From Magicicada septendecula (Eukaryota > Arthropoda > Insecta > Hemiptera > Cicadidae), in contig CM068369.1 of NCBI GenBank assembly GCA_034769895.1, positions 426,895,479-426,959,478 on the forward strand: a stretch of 64,000 nucleotides of DNA. Direction: 5' to 3'. The position numbers and the translations under genes were made by a program. How positions within the stretch are numbered: the stretch's first letter is position 1; every line of letters starts with the position of its first letter. Of the stretch, positions 47,166 through 59,596 are shown in pieces. Below the pieces are notes generated by a model. It worked only from the letters and a program-made list of their open reading frames with translations, was not told the DNA's origin and did no database searches.

Positions 47166-47638
47166 AGAATACTAACTGTAGTAGACCGCGGCCCAATAGC
47201 CTGCATTTTAAATTTCAACAGTGAAAGTCTCAGAAATAGGTTCAGTGTGATGAAACTGGGTATTGCATTGCACCTGTCCACAGAGTCCTACAGTTCTTTG
47301 TTCGGCGAAAGGGAGGTGATCTGGATAACTCCGCCATCCTGGAAACATAGAAGAACAACGGAAGACGTTCGAGACGGTGGCTGGATAGAGGAGGTAACAG
47401 GTTGTTCGCGAGAACAACCGATTTCGTCAAGTAGAAGATCGGAACCGGGTGCAGAATTTATAATGATGGGTAATTAACTTTCAACTACGAAATGCGTACT
47501 AACGAATGACTATGAGGTTCAGTAAAACCAAAATACAGCGCTGGATGTAGCTGTTTGAAGAGCGCAATACTGTTATTGGTTATTACTAGTTGGTTATCAT
47601 AACGTGTACGTAAAATGCAGTTGAGGCGTAGTTTTTCT

Positions 47639-47663
47639 TTCCTCCTCCTCCTCCTCCTCCTCC
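47639..47663 (+). repeat. (CCT)n microsatellite
   Basis: About seven to eight CCT units. Confidence 0.95.
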
Positions 47664-48047
47664 ACACAGAGGTTGGTGGGCTTGCAATTTCTTTCTTTCC
47701 GAAAACAGTCTCTTACTGTCTTTTCTTCCCTCTTTGATTTCGTCCGTATAGGCCTACTCTTGCATGGGTTCTTTTTTATTATGTACTATGCGTTTTCAAT
47801 AAACCCCGTTCCAACTTAGTCCTTATATTTAAAATGAAGATATTTGTAAACCCTGTCTACGTTGATAATTATTATTTTTTGAAGTTACAGACACGGATTG
47901 AGTTCACACGGGCCTTTCTGATCCTCTGTTCTAAAAATAAAAACCATACAGTATTTATTAAAAATCGTGCTTCCAGTATCCAATCCGCAGTTCGCAGTTG
48001 ATTTAATTATTGTATTACCTTATTTCATTTCCGTCTTGTGACTTCTA

Positions 48048-48098
48048 GTAACTATGCGACGCGTTTCGGAACGCTCGTTCCGTCATCAGACATAAATC
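48048..48098 (-). ncRNA. Hammerhead-like motif, best-preserved copy
   Basis: Minus strand: CTGATGA (48089-48083), one C, GGAAC-GAGC-GTTCC stem-loop (perfect 5-bp stem II), GAAAC (48067-48063), GCGTC with the GUC cleavage triplet at 48060-48058. TATGT before the core pairs with GCATA after GTC as stem I (one G-U). All core positions match the hammerhead consensus except the single unpaired C before stem II. Stem III would be very short, as reported for animal retroelement hammerheads that work as dimers. Confidence 0.7.
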
Positions 48099-48357
48099 CC
48101 TCATGATAGATCGTCGAGCATTAAAATTTATTAATTAAAATCAAACGCATATCACCAGTAAAAACAGATTTGCGTACACGCTACTTGAACGGTGTACACC
48201 GTATCGTGTGTGATACACAAGCCAGTGTTTGTCCACACATGATACAGCGTACACCGTTCAAGTAGCGTGTACGCAAATCTGTTTTTACTGGTGATATGCG
48301 TTTGATTTTAATTAATAAATTTGAATGTTTGATAGTGTCTTTTGAGGGATACATATG

Positions 48358-48400
48358 TGTCTGATGATGGAAAGATCGTTCCGAGCTATCAAATATAGCT
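48358..48400 (+). ncRNA. Decayed hammerhead-like motif, right arm
   Basis: CTGATGA at 48361-48367, then TGGAA and TTCC, but GAAAC is replaced by GAGCTATC. Inactive by inspection. Confidence 0.4.
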
Positions 48401-48431
48401 ATAGCTATAGCTATCATAAGTCACAAGACGG

Positions 48432-49229
48432 AACTGAATATTTATAAATCTCTTCGCAGATTTTAATAAACATGTGCTACGTGGCTGTCATACAGTGTGT
48501 GATTTTGGAAGATTGGACTTGATGTCATACTGAGTTTGGAAGTTTTTGATACGTTTCTGTCCAATTAGTATAATTGCACAAAATTTCACTACAGGAATTA
48601 TGAAGTATTACGAATATCTTCAGACTTTTCCTTTGAGAAACAGTTGCTCTGCCGATGAATTCAGTCTGTGTATAATCGTCGAACGAGGTGGTCATGGACG
48701 CGTGCACATCATATGTACTGTGTAATACATATCGTACGTATGTGCGGAATATAGAAAGCTGTTATTACGTTGAGATAAATATCATAATTACGATACCTAA
48801 CAGATGCACGTATTTTTAACGCAGCGGTTGAAGTGCTTTATTTATGGGAGTCGTCCAGATTTGTTGTTCTCATAAAATGTAAATAGATATAAACAAATAG
48901 TAAAACAAAATAAATAAGTAAAAGTAGTGTAGTCGTAGAACATTTGTAGGCCTATTGGTTTGATTCTGTTGTACAGTAATCTGCAAGAAGATACGTGTTT
49001 ATGATTAGTAAATTTATATGTTTCAAACTATACGAGTGTGTTGTTAATCTATTATGGGCTGTGGCAAGCAGAAGGGAAGCATGTTTAATAAATGTAATAA
49101 AGAGAATTGTTATTATTATTATTGTTATTTAACAAAAGGACATACAGTAAAAAACAAAATATTACTTATACGATTATTGGTAGTCATATGTTTGTGAATC
49201 GCTGCCCTGAAAACTCTTCAAGCAGTAAC
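48432..49229. other. Unassigned AT-rich DNA
   Basis: No supported feature. Confidence 0.45.
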
Positions 49230-49640
49230 TAGTAGGACTTGGGTAGGGCCCAACTAAGACGACCTCGCTTGTCAAGGAAGGGAAGGCTAGGGAGCCGTCA
49301 CCTCGGACTTGGGGGCACGTAGTGGTCGAACGAATCAAATCGCTAGGCGGCGTGGGTCGTAGCGTCGGACTGACTGTCAGGTGTGGAAGCGGATCCCTAC
49401 GAAGCTCCAGTTTCTGACGCCTGAACGACGACCGTGGTCTGACTCACGGTATACGATCCGTGCATCAAAGAAAGGTTAGAGAGGGTACCATAGCTTTAGA
49501 CGTTGGGGACAGGTATCTACCCGGAAGTGCATGTAGCGAGGAGTAACTAACTCCGTTTAAGATGCAAACGCGACCCAGGGAAGCGCAAGAATTTGAGTGC
49601 TTGAGGAACGCCTATTCCGCCCTATATGACAGAATAGTCT
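49230..49640. other. GC-rich island of unknown nature
   Basis: About 400 bp distinctly richer in G and C than all surrounding DNA, with sharp edges (start near GGACTTGGGTAGGGCCCAAC; end near CCTATTCCGCCCTATATG). No ORF above background, and no rRNA, tRNA or telomere match that I recognise. It might be the 5' UTR or internal part of a retroelement. Confidence 0.5.
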
Positions 49641-50419
49641 CAATCTGAATTATGTACTGTTGTGCTTTAAACCTAATAATGTGTGTGTGCGTGTGCGTTT
49701 ACATAAATTAGTCACTACATAATTTATACACAAACGCATAATCCAAATTTGACTTCGGTTTGATTTCCCATTTTCAGGTCATCTGAATCCAAAATGATAA
49801 TACTGTCAACGATGTCCGCGCACTGTCGTGCACGCTATGAATCCGTAACTTAACACGAATAGTCTGCCACAGACGGATTTCAGATTTACAGTGGCTTTCA
49901 AAAGAGTATCAAATTTCATCAATCGATAGCACCACTTTACTACTATTGCGATTTTGTTTTCCCCTGTTGTCTCTTTTCCCTATTATCAGTAACAGTTTTG
50001 TTTAAAACGCTTGTGTTACTTGAACTTCACCTGGTCTTTAATATAAAGAAATCATAATTCTCAAAGCGTCAGATCTTTTTGTCATTGTGTTTCAACAAAT
50101 TAGTGACAGACACGTTTATTGATATCATTGTTCATGCCAACACAAAAGCGTCAGTAAGACGCGGTTGTCAAACAAAAAAAGCGTTGTTTTGAAAATTACG
50201 ACCACGCAGCTCCACGAGTGACAACTTATCAACCGGTGCTGAACAGCGTTGCACCAATAAATCCTCAAGTGCATGAAGGATAAATTACTTTTTTTAATGC
50301 CATGGTAAGTTATATAACAGTATTGTAGTAAGTAAATATCTAAAACGACAAACACTTTTTTGCTATTCCTTCTACACACCTATTCGGAAAGTGATGCTTT
50401 ATGTGTAGCTTGGCGCTCA
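49641..50419. other. Unassigned DNA
   Basis: No supported feature. Confidence 0.4.
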
Positions 50420-50700
50420 GAACGTTCATGTGGTGAGCGCTTTGGGATGATAGTATGTTCTTAGCACAGTGATACTGTCCGAGTAAGCCAATAGATTGAC
50501 GGGTTAGTAACGTCTTGTCCATTTTGCCACAATTAGCATTCACCAATTGTAGCTCATCACTTTCAATGAGGTCGACTCGTATCGTCGTTATACTGCTGTT
50601 AGTGTAGAATTTTTTAAAGTGATACAGAAATGCGTCAACAACGCGACTGTATAGGGGTATCTAAACAATTATTTACAACCGATAAGAGTTGCTTGGCTAG
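50420..50700 (+). repeat. Dispersed repeat family D, copy 9
   Basis: TAGTATGTTCTTAGCACA, TAGCTCATCACTTTCAATGA, TCGTCGTTATACTGCTGTTA and GCGTCAACAACGCGACT are family D blocks, more diverged than the 24-kb copies. Confidence 0.75.
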
Positions 50701-52195
50701 CCGACGTAAACGGTTCAGCGAGGCTGCTATTGCTGTGAATCGTGTTCTTTACGTGGGCTTCCAACGATCGTGTAGTTTCGCCAATATATTCACGAAATTC
50801 CCATTCATAGTATTTTTGATGGATTAATTTCAGCTGCATGCAACTTACGTAACATCTTTTGTACCGTGATGAAGAAGTGGAAAGCGATTCGTAATACGTA
50901 GGACCACGTGATTTTTTCTGGGACCTGTCGTCGGATAAACAAGAATCGTACTGCGGCTTAAGTTTATGGCACCGGCTTATTTCTGTATATCCTTATTAAT
51001 GTAACCCTTACTGTAGCAGCCTGTCTGAAATTCTGGAAAGTATTGCGTAATTGTTCCGGTTATTTGGAACTAAAAAACATCAACCATTAAAGCACATAAA
51101 CAAGCGGAAAACTCTTCTCCGTATATCCTGCTCGTATCAGAATTATGTGCTGTCGACGTTTATTCATTTATAACAGTATTTCCGCATTTTGTTGTCGCCC
51201 AGAAAGTTACTTGTATACTTCCTGTCACTTTTGTGTTTTTATTGTATCTCGTCTTTAATACAAACGTCAGGATGAAAGAGTTATTTTTTAATTTGATTTA
51301 TTTTATGTTCTTTTGCGTATTTGGTTATTTTACTTCCGCAGATCCTACCTACATTGTCATGTTGATATAATGTTAAGATTCTCTCTTGTTATTGTTTAAC
51401 TTCGTCATTCTTACTTGCTGAACTGCTACCTGTCATGCTCCAGACGAGGCCTTTCAGTGTCTCCACCGTATCAAGTCCTAAACCACGGCACTGTTCATTA
51501 ATTATTGTTCATAATTAATGTATATGACGTCTCGAGGTAGCAACTGTGTTGAAAAATGTTCATCTCAAGTATTGGAAATATTCCAACCCTTTGAAAATAT
51601 TGACATCCAGCATCGATTTAATTTAAGGGATGTATGCGTATTTCAGTTTTCTTGTTTCGTGTAATGTGTGACCGATGAAAGAATTTTGTATTCGAGGGAA
51701 ATCCTATTTATATTAGTTAATGATAAAGCACATGGAGAAAATGTCTTTACAATGAAAGAAAAAAACAAAAGCGTTATATTAATTTTTGGTCTCATTATTT
51801 TGTATTTTTTGGCATATTGAGGACACTAAAGACATTGATATTTCCGATTTCACCTTCCAGAGACGTTCCAGTCAGTGCGTGTGGGGAGGGAGGGGGTCAT
51901 GCAACTAAAGGAGAAATCCCTTCCCCTTTGTCAGTCCTGTGTTTCCAAGCGAGTTTATCTTCTACATGCTCGCAGTTTTGCATGCGATTTCGGATGTGTT
52001 ACTCTAACGTGGTATGAAATGTTACGTTTAAGAATGTAAGCGTCTTAGACGTCCTACACTGCGTAGGTTTGAATTTTTATTTTCGCCATTTAGGCGTCCA
52101 GGCTGACCGAGAGGATGCAGCCATTTCCGAAATTACCGGAAAAGTTTCTGTAGTGATCGTTTTTAGAAATTTACGTAAAAATAAATGAGCGTAGT
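50701..52195. other. Unassigned AT-rich DNA
   Basis: No supported gene or repeat pair. Confidence 0.45.
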
Positions 52196-52720
52196 TTTTT
52201 TTTACGTTTATTTATGCAGTCTGTTAATACATAACAATAAGCAGAATGTTTACAGAATACATAGCATGAAGAGAACTAGACCATTGACTAGTTCTGTATA
52301 TGAGTATTTAAAGTAACAGATTATGTATAATATATTTATAGTGTTAGAGTCTAGATAAGTCCAGAGGAAATGTTAACTTTAGACGTCTTGTCTGTTGGCT
52401 GGTGTCTAGTAGATTTATGGCTAAAGGATTCGTGTGCTCTTCAAGCCGTTTCACATATCTTTCGCTGAACATCGCAATGGTTTCACTGACTGAGGTCAGG
52501 TCCAGATCTCTATAGATGCCTTTATTGCTGATGAACCACGGTACGTTGCCTATCGCACGCAACACCTTGGTCCGAAACATTTCCATTATGGCGATATTGG
52601 ATTTGGATGCAGTTCTCCAAAGGTGTAAGCTGTATGTCCGCACAGGCTTGAAGACAATGTTGTACACCAACAGCATGTTTCGCATTGACAGTAAGGCATT
52701 TGCGGTTTTTATATATAAAC
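52196..52720 (-). mobile_element. 5'-truncated jockey-like LINE
   Basis: Minus strand: MLLVYNIVFKPVRTYSLHLW, ASKSNIAIMEMFRTKVLR, VPWFISN and a RDL.L block, then ERYVKRLEEHTNPLAINLL. This is the same jockey-type C-terminal block as the insertion at 21.6-22.2 kb, but another subfamily. T9 at 52196-52204 marks the poly(A) tail. A target-site duplication was not resolved, so the 5' edge is approximate. Confidence 0.85.
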
Positions 52721-53220
52721 ATTATTTATGTACGGTGTTTTAATTTGTTTTTATTTGTCTAATAATTGAAGTGTTTTTACGTTCAGAATAATTTTTATTT
52801 AATTGACATTACATAGTGGTGGATTATGGATACGGAAATAGCCCTACAAATATTGCGACAAAATACACAAGGTGTTACCAGACAACGGATGGTCTACGCA
52901 GCGAATATAACGGGAGACTATCGTGCTTCATATCCGTTTCTTAATACTAAAGCATGAGAATTAAATACGTGAGTAACTAAATAAATGAACATGTTTTACT
53001 TCAGTGCGTTGAAGTTATTCAGTAAGGACTATACTGAGACTGCCAAGTTGGAGTCCGTAGAGTACTCATACTGATAGTAGTGATAACGGCGAATGCTCCG
53101 ACTGAAAGAAACGTGAAACTTTGCTAGTACTGTAGTGGTGTGGCAGCAGCAAAACGACTGGAAAGCTCTGTTTATTGTAGAACTTTCACGGCGTCTGGTT
53201 TTGCAGTACCAGTGAAATGT

Positions 53221-53323
<103 letters not shown>

Positions 53324-53875
53324 CCCACTCGCCCTTATACTGTGTACTCGTTACAAACGAACAACGTTTGCCGCCAATTAAACATGCAAAAGTAAATACA
53401 ACTTTGTATGCCGTTTGTATAATACAATAAAATACTTAAACTGCGACTAATTGCCGGTCCGGTTATTTAATCTACACTCTTGTGTGTGTGTGTGGAAGTG
53501 GAAACTTTCCGTAGTATTTTATTTGAATGTCGTGGAAACGTTGCGTGATCCAGCCAGTAATATAAATGCCTGTACTTTGTGTCACAGTTGTTCAGACTGT
53601 CTTTTTTATGCTAAACGTATTACGAATAGGCTTGCGCTGTCTGCTTGTTTCTACTGGTTCTTCTGTACAACAGTTCAAACGTTTGGCTTTTTTTTTTTTA
53701 ATGTTTGAACTCGGTCATGGGACCGAGGACTGTGGCTGGTTATCAAAAAGTCTGAGTTATCTAAATTGGCCTATACATAATTAATGACTGTTTGGTGAAT
53801 CACAATCAAAAATTGTACAACACTTAATTATAAGATTTAATACATTAACGTATTGAATTAAAAAATAAAATTAGT

Positions 53876-53960
53876 ATAGTAGAGCGTCAGTTATTGGAAC
53901 TAATTAGGACCGAGAGTAGTTCGGATGCACGAAATTTGGATATTCGAACGCGATTAAATA
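53876..53960 (+). mobile_element. Tigger-like transposon terminus
   Basis: AGTAGAGCGTCAGTTATTGG, AACTAATTAGGACCGAGAGT, TTCGGATGCACGAAATTTGG and ATTCGAACGCG follow the TCCGAACTAATNGGGACCGAG...CGGAT pattern of Tigger subterminal sequence. No opposite end identified. Confidence 0.55.
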
Positions 53961-54189
53961 TTGTGACAACATGGCGTAGACAGTATATAGTTTAAAACGG
54001 TGTAAACATTATAATTATACTTACGGTTTATTTAACACGCGTATGTCAAGTACGTAGTGTTTTTACCTTGCACGGAATACTACATTATGGTTATCAAGTA
54101 CCTCGAAGCAGTTGACAACTTAGCAAAAAAGGCCATGAAGCGATCATGAAATTAGTAACGGTACTCTTGCTGATCCCAACGCTCTGGCG

Positions 54190-54420
54190 AAATGTACATT
54201 AATTCCACAAAAATCAGGGATACAACATCAAGTACTCAAAATCAATCTGACAGAAAGACCTCTACCTTAATAGCAAGACTTCGAGCAGGCCACCTCGGAG
54301 TATGGCATATGGACGTATAAAAAATGCAACGGCTGCCACACCACTTTGCTGACACAAACACACATTTGCACTTGTCCTGCAGTTGTGGTCATGCAGATAG
54401 TAGACCGTAATCCTGAGCAC
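54190..54420 (+). mobile_element. LINE ORF2 C-terminal (Cys/His) remnant
   Basis: Plus strand: DRKTSTLIARLRAGHLGVWH, then after a stop HHFADTNTHLHLSCSCGHAD. This resembles the RLRTGH....C..C...ET..HLL..C block at the C-terminus of I/jockey-type ORF2 proteins. The cysteine pattern is eroded. Confidence 0.6.
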
Positions 54421-54790
54421 AGTTAGGCCTATACACAAACAAAATCATTGACATATCTAAAGCGGTCGAACTGCACAAGGAAGTATCTGGAAGTGCATAG
54501 GACAAAACAACAGTATACACTGTTACACATTAAATTGTACACTGTGATAAGGAACAAAAATTGTAAGAAAACGTTCAGTACACACTCGAAATGTTTTAGA
54601 AATATTTTTATAGATTTAATATTTAAACATATTAGGTGTATGAGTGAGCAACTTAGGTGTGATGAAAACATCATTTATTTTTCGTTGAGTAATTTTTTAA
54701 TGTATTTCCTTCGCGCAGCTAGAGGTTTCAACCATTTTAACTAGATATCTTTTTTAATTTCACCGTTAAAAACAGGATATGAATGAAATA

Positions 54791-55680
54791 CAGTGGAACT
54801 TGGTTATAACGTCATTGAAGGGACCAAAATTATAATGACGTTATGTCCGAGTGACGTTATAAAAGAGTCGTTATAAAAGACCCTTTTTAATCACTAGTAA
54901 GGAAGGAGAAATAAAAAAAAAGATCTTTGCATTATTAACATTATTCGTGATATTTATTCTAAAGTTTACAAACTGCATTTCATGTATACAAACAGCATGA
55001 AGAATATTTTAAAAGATCAAAAAGAAAGTACATGTAACTTACATTTAGGCTTACTGTCGAAAGTAATCCGTAATTTTTTTTTGAACGTTCCTTTCTGAAA
55101 AATAAATGCTTTCTGTTGTGCTGTGGAGATGCTGCGCTGCATTGAACGTGTCGTCAGACGTCTCTCTAAAGCAGTAAAATCGTTAAAGAGTTTCGGCGGC
55201 TCTCATTGCTTCCTGTACTGTCGGACAAACGATGTCGGCATCCTCCTCTTGCTCAGCATCTTCTTCAACACTATCTTCTGCTTCTATGTTTTTTACTTCC
55301 GCGATAATTTCTGCGTCACTCAACACTTGGATTGTTTCTACTTGGTCATCCACTGATGCATAGGAATCAAGTTCATTTCCAAATTCATTTACGTCGAATT
55401 TCTTAATCCACTCCGAGAGCGGCAAGTCGTCGTCTTCGTCATCATCGGGTAAATTTTCATGTACGAGTACGCGCGCGCACATATATATACGTTTATATGA
55501 AATTTAGAGTAAAATATCTGAGAAATTTTTGACGCTATAACAGAGTAGTACAATATTTAGTGACGTTAAAACCGGGAATTTTTATAATGTTAAAGATATC
55601 AGTTTGACCGGACTTATCACAAAATAACGCTACACCCGAGTTGACGTAACAGCCGAGGCCGTAATAACCAAGTTCCACTG
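54791..55680 (-). mobile_element. Internally deleted Tigger-like element
   Basis: CAGTGGAACTTGGTTATAAC at 54791 and the reverse complement of GTAATAACCAAGTTCCACTG ending 55680 form TIRs with one mismatch in 21, flanked by TA (54789-54790, 55681-55682). Its 890 bp keep only the 3' portion of a transposase, so an internal deletion created a non-autonomous derivative. It is a third pogo/Tigger family here, with TIRs unlike the 17.7- and 43.4-kb elements. Confidence 0.9.
55183..55482 (-). pseudogene. Tigger transposase C-terminal fragment
   Basis: The frame shows DDDLPLSEWIKKFDVNEF, YASVDDQV, LSDAEIIAEV, an acidic stretch and PTVQEAMRAAETL, the acidic C-terminal region of Tigger/CENP-B-like transposases after the catalytic core. 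A short frameshift at about 55195 separates it from the remaining tail (FNDFTALERRL). HTH and DDD domains are absent, so it has no transposase activity. Being acidic and ordered, it could be misread as a host gene. Confidence 0.85.
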
Positions 55681-55682
55681 TA

Positions 55683-58600
55683 TTGGTGAAAGGGGTTCAT
55701 TAGCCTAACAGTAGCGTCACTCTACTTTTATGATAATTTAATATGTAACGTGATGGTTGACAAATATAATTTTATCATATTTGTGTCAACATTTCTTTTC
55801 AGCGAATTCGGATATGTGACATGAGAGTACCTTTTAACTGTTAATTTATAAAATTTAATCTAGAGGATGCGTAGTGGTAAAAAAATATGCCTACCTGTAT
55901 GTACGCCTGTCTTTTAGGATGTAAAAAAGCCTTTCAGAGATGTTTCTTTTTGAGTTGAAAGACTGCGACGTGTAAGCGCGGTCGGTCGTATGACAAGAAT
56001 ATCGGGCTGACGAACGTCGACTGTTGTTTGCAGTAACGTCACAATTTTCCGAATAAGCAAATTTTCCGACAGTTGAACATACACATGGAATAAAAAAAAA
56101 TCACAGTAACACAAATAGGAATAATTACGTTACACATATAGGCTAATATTAACATAATTAAGCCTAATGGAAAAAAAATTCGGTGTACACCGTGCCTAAG
56201 ACACGATAAAATTCTTTATATACTTAGGGTGCATTACACTATGAGTACAAAGAATGATCTAAAACAAGAATTGATTGGTAATAATTATTCAAGATTAGGA
56301 TCGATTATATGAAAACGTTCGATATTGCTGAATTCCATTTGAATCGGCAATTCTTGAATTTTAAAATACAGGAGGAGCTCGAAGACGGAACAACAAAACG
56401 GAAACTATGCGTCTCTTCACGGTTAAGGTTGAAGAACAACAGTTTAAGATAATACACTTGTGATGCCATTCTAACTCTGCAGGATGTTTCATATACAACG
56501 TGGACCGCCTTCTTTATGATTCTTAGATTGCTTCACTTCCCGAAAAAACTGCTTTTAGTTTTTAGCCTGTGAGAATTACGTCGGATAAATTGATGTTCTG
56601 TTTAATTTATTTCCGGATTATCTACGTAGTACTTCATGATTTATTTTCGCAAATAAGGTTTGGTTGACATTGGAAACAAAACTGTCACTTCCGCTCTAAA
56701 AATGACTTACATGTTACGTGTAAAATGGAATTTGTTTTTTGACCATTATAATGCAGCAGAGACATCGATAAGCATCGTAAATGTTTACATGCCGGTTTTC
56801 AAAACGGAAACGTTGGCCGGATTTTTCTGACATGACAGACACAGTCTATTAGCTATGCACGTGAGGCGAGAGACTGCTAGTGAGGTAGGCATGGAACCCC
56901 ACAACAACGCGCCGTTTGACGGAAACAGTACTCAGCCCCCACAGAGACGACAATCAAATGAACGCAGTCAGTTAATGAAGCGCTGTTCGCAATCACACAC
57001 CAAAGGAATTAATTGAATGTACTGTCTCGACTAACTAGATGGGCGACTGATTCATTAACAGAGACTAACACAATCTGATTGGGTGTAACACAGTTCACTG
57101 GCCGAAACAGCTCATTGATGAACCCCGTGTGAGTAATCAAATAGTTATTCGTTTAATATCGAACGCTACGCATCCGAACAGAGACATGTTCAGATAGTGG
57201 CTACGAAAAGGAATTAAATGTCCCTCAGAAGTACAGAAAACCTTTCCACTTCAACGCCTCATATCGCTCTCTGTAGACGGGATCATCCCGATTTATTTAC
57301 GTGCCTTTCTAAATACTGTTCTGTGAACAAGCTTGTAGGGAGCGTAATATATTCTTGCTACGTATAAGATTTGTCGATAAACAACGCTTAAATTCCCGCC
57401 CTAAGTAAAAGAAAATGACCATTATGCGAAATTTCGTAGTCACATCTTGTAGAAGGGAAAGGATGTATGCTATGTTGTCAATAAAGAGTAAGATGACAGA
57501 CTAAATGCTGGCTTTTGTGCATTGTGTCTGTATACATGTGGTTCTCCGTGTTTGGACAGCAACTCAGTCATCTATACAGTAGTGAATCGTCAACTCTGGA
57601 CTTCAGTTGTCATTGAACATGTAACAGAGGAACCCGGTCCCTCTACTGATTGTTGAGTTACTGTACCATCATGTGTGCTTGAATATAAGTATCCAAGTGA
57701 CGTGTCTCTGTAAACTTAGTTCATGTCTCATTCTTTCTCTGTTTTTTCACTTCACTGGACCATTTAATTCTTAACACTTTCGTAATAATTCAGCACATCT
57801 CAGTTTTAACACATCTGTTCAAATCTTTCTAGCTCTCGTTTCATGTATTTGTTTCGAGCTCTGGCTTCCAGAAGGTCAAGTACTGTACTTCTTTATTTGT
57901 CAATCCTTAAATATTAACAGGTCTTCTGTACAGGTTTCCTATACCCTCCTGTATTTACGACATGTATTCTTATTTCTTTTCCCTTCTTACTTCGTTTTTG
58001 CACCATTTCTGCCTTATGGGTACAGTATTACTTACAGATAATTTTAAACAGTTGTAAACTCAGAATCAGTATTTGAAAGTTATATTGGACTATGAGGACA
58101 AAATCTCTTACCCAATCCCATTCTAGGCTAGTGGATAATCGTTGTTACTTTATTGTCATAGGTATGACGTGTCACCACTGTTAAGCAGTCCTGAGAGGTA
58201 TTGCTAGTTTTAGCTGGGCGAATCCCGAAAGCATTAGTTCACTCAGCGGTCTTTAGTTTCATGTAGACATTTGGAAAATGCTCTGTTATTACAATAAGAA
58301 GGCTCTTGTGTTTCCTTGGCTGGATGACGAAGTTAATTTCGTAATTGTTGGAACGGCTGTTGCCGATTGTCGAGACAATGCAACGCCCAAAACTGAGTTT
58401 CAAGACACTACGCTGTCGAATTTATCTGAAATCGGGTGAATTGCCGAGATATTCCTGACACCAGTTACGATGATTTCGGGAGATACTTTGAAAAACTGTG
58501 GTTAAAAAAATGCCTCTGAAACCTGTAATTGTTTGTGGATATCTGAAACTTCCCTTGTAAACCTATTGCCCACTTTTGTCTTGCTTACACAAAGAGAATG

Positions 58601-59596
58601 TTTATAAAGCGTTTCTGTTGTAATTGTGGCGACAACAGGCACCGTAATTAGCTGGAAACCGTGAAGTTATCGCCGCGCGAACGCAAAAAACTCATCATTA
58701 ATTACTGACCTTCTGTAGACAGTTGCGCCAGCGAATTTAATTAAAAAAAGAAAACCAGACGAGATAGCTGTGTGTAATGGAATAGACACTACTTACGCGA
58801 CTGCATGCAAACGTATGCACTTCACGCGTCTGCGCACTGTCACATTCCAACTTTCCGTTTTTGCGGGGTCTAATAAAACCCGTCTTTTCTACCGTGATAT
58901 ACGTTTTGTGTGCGGAATTTTTAAATTATTCGTCCTAGTCGTTTACCAAACTCATAGTGCACGTATTATAATTTGAATTGCCTGTCGGAATATGTACAGC
59001 AGGCGTAAAATGTTCTTACAATGACGAATTCTTTATGTTAGGACATAGCGGTTGAATTGAGAGTTTCATAATTTATCTTTCAGTGGAAATTATTTGAAGA
59101 CAAGTTAACGTAGGGTAACGTGTTTCGTTTTCGTTTATAATATTAATTGTAGAATGGAATTGTGGAACTTCAGTGACATTATCGTAATCTTTGTCATAAT
59201 GGTTACAATGTAAATGTTTTCACAATATTTTCACTAACTATAATAATGTAAAGGCTACCTATACCTTCTTACTGCTTCTTATTTCTTCTTCCCTTTTCGT
59301 TTGTACTCTCACATCCCATTTGAAACTTGACGTCTTCTAAATACGTTTTCTTGAACTTCCTCATCCTTTACTTGCGAAAGTCTTGTCTTCCAAATGTTCA
59401 TAATAATATTGTTTCATTAGTAGACCTATAGACCGTTTCTCTTAGTAGCTTTATTTCCTCTTTTTTATTAAGCTGTATAAATTTGGTTTTCTTTGAGCCC
59501 AACTAGTTCTTGTCGCTTACCGTCGTATACACTTTTCCCCTGCTTCAAAACGGGTCTGCTGTCTTTCCAATGTCCGGTTCTGACTTTTGTATTTGT
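55683..59596. other. Unassigned DNA
   Basis: Nearly 4 kb without a supported gene, repeat pair or RNA. It includes a somewhat GC-richer patch near 56880-56960. Open frames here do not exceed about 70 codons and carry no motif. Confidence 0.45.

Larger units (their letters stand above)
46881..47210. repeat. Palindromic element with ribozyme-like motif in each arm
   Basis: Arms of about 150 bp (46881-47032 and 47064-47210) are near-perfect reverse complements around a 31-bp centre that contains CCACAGTACTGTGG. Each arm carries CTGAAGA...GAAACGTC, reading outward, followed by TAGTAGACC.CGG...AATAGCC. Confidence 0.93.
48031..48431. repeat. Second palindromic element with ribozyme-like motifs
   Basis: Arms 48031-48197 and 48249-48431 are inverted (CCGTCTTGTGACTT outer, GTACACGCTACTTGAACGGT inner) around a 51-bp centre. 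As at 46.9 kb, a hammerhead-like motif reads outward in each arm, intact on the left and decayed on the right. The right arm also has a (TATAGC)n stretch at about 48394-48413. Confidence 0.92.

Noticed and set aside
47133..47477. 114-codon open frame as a gene
   Set aside because: Its first part is the palindromic ribozyme-like arm; the remainder has no family resemblance.
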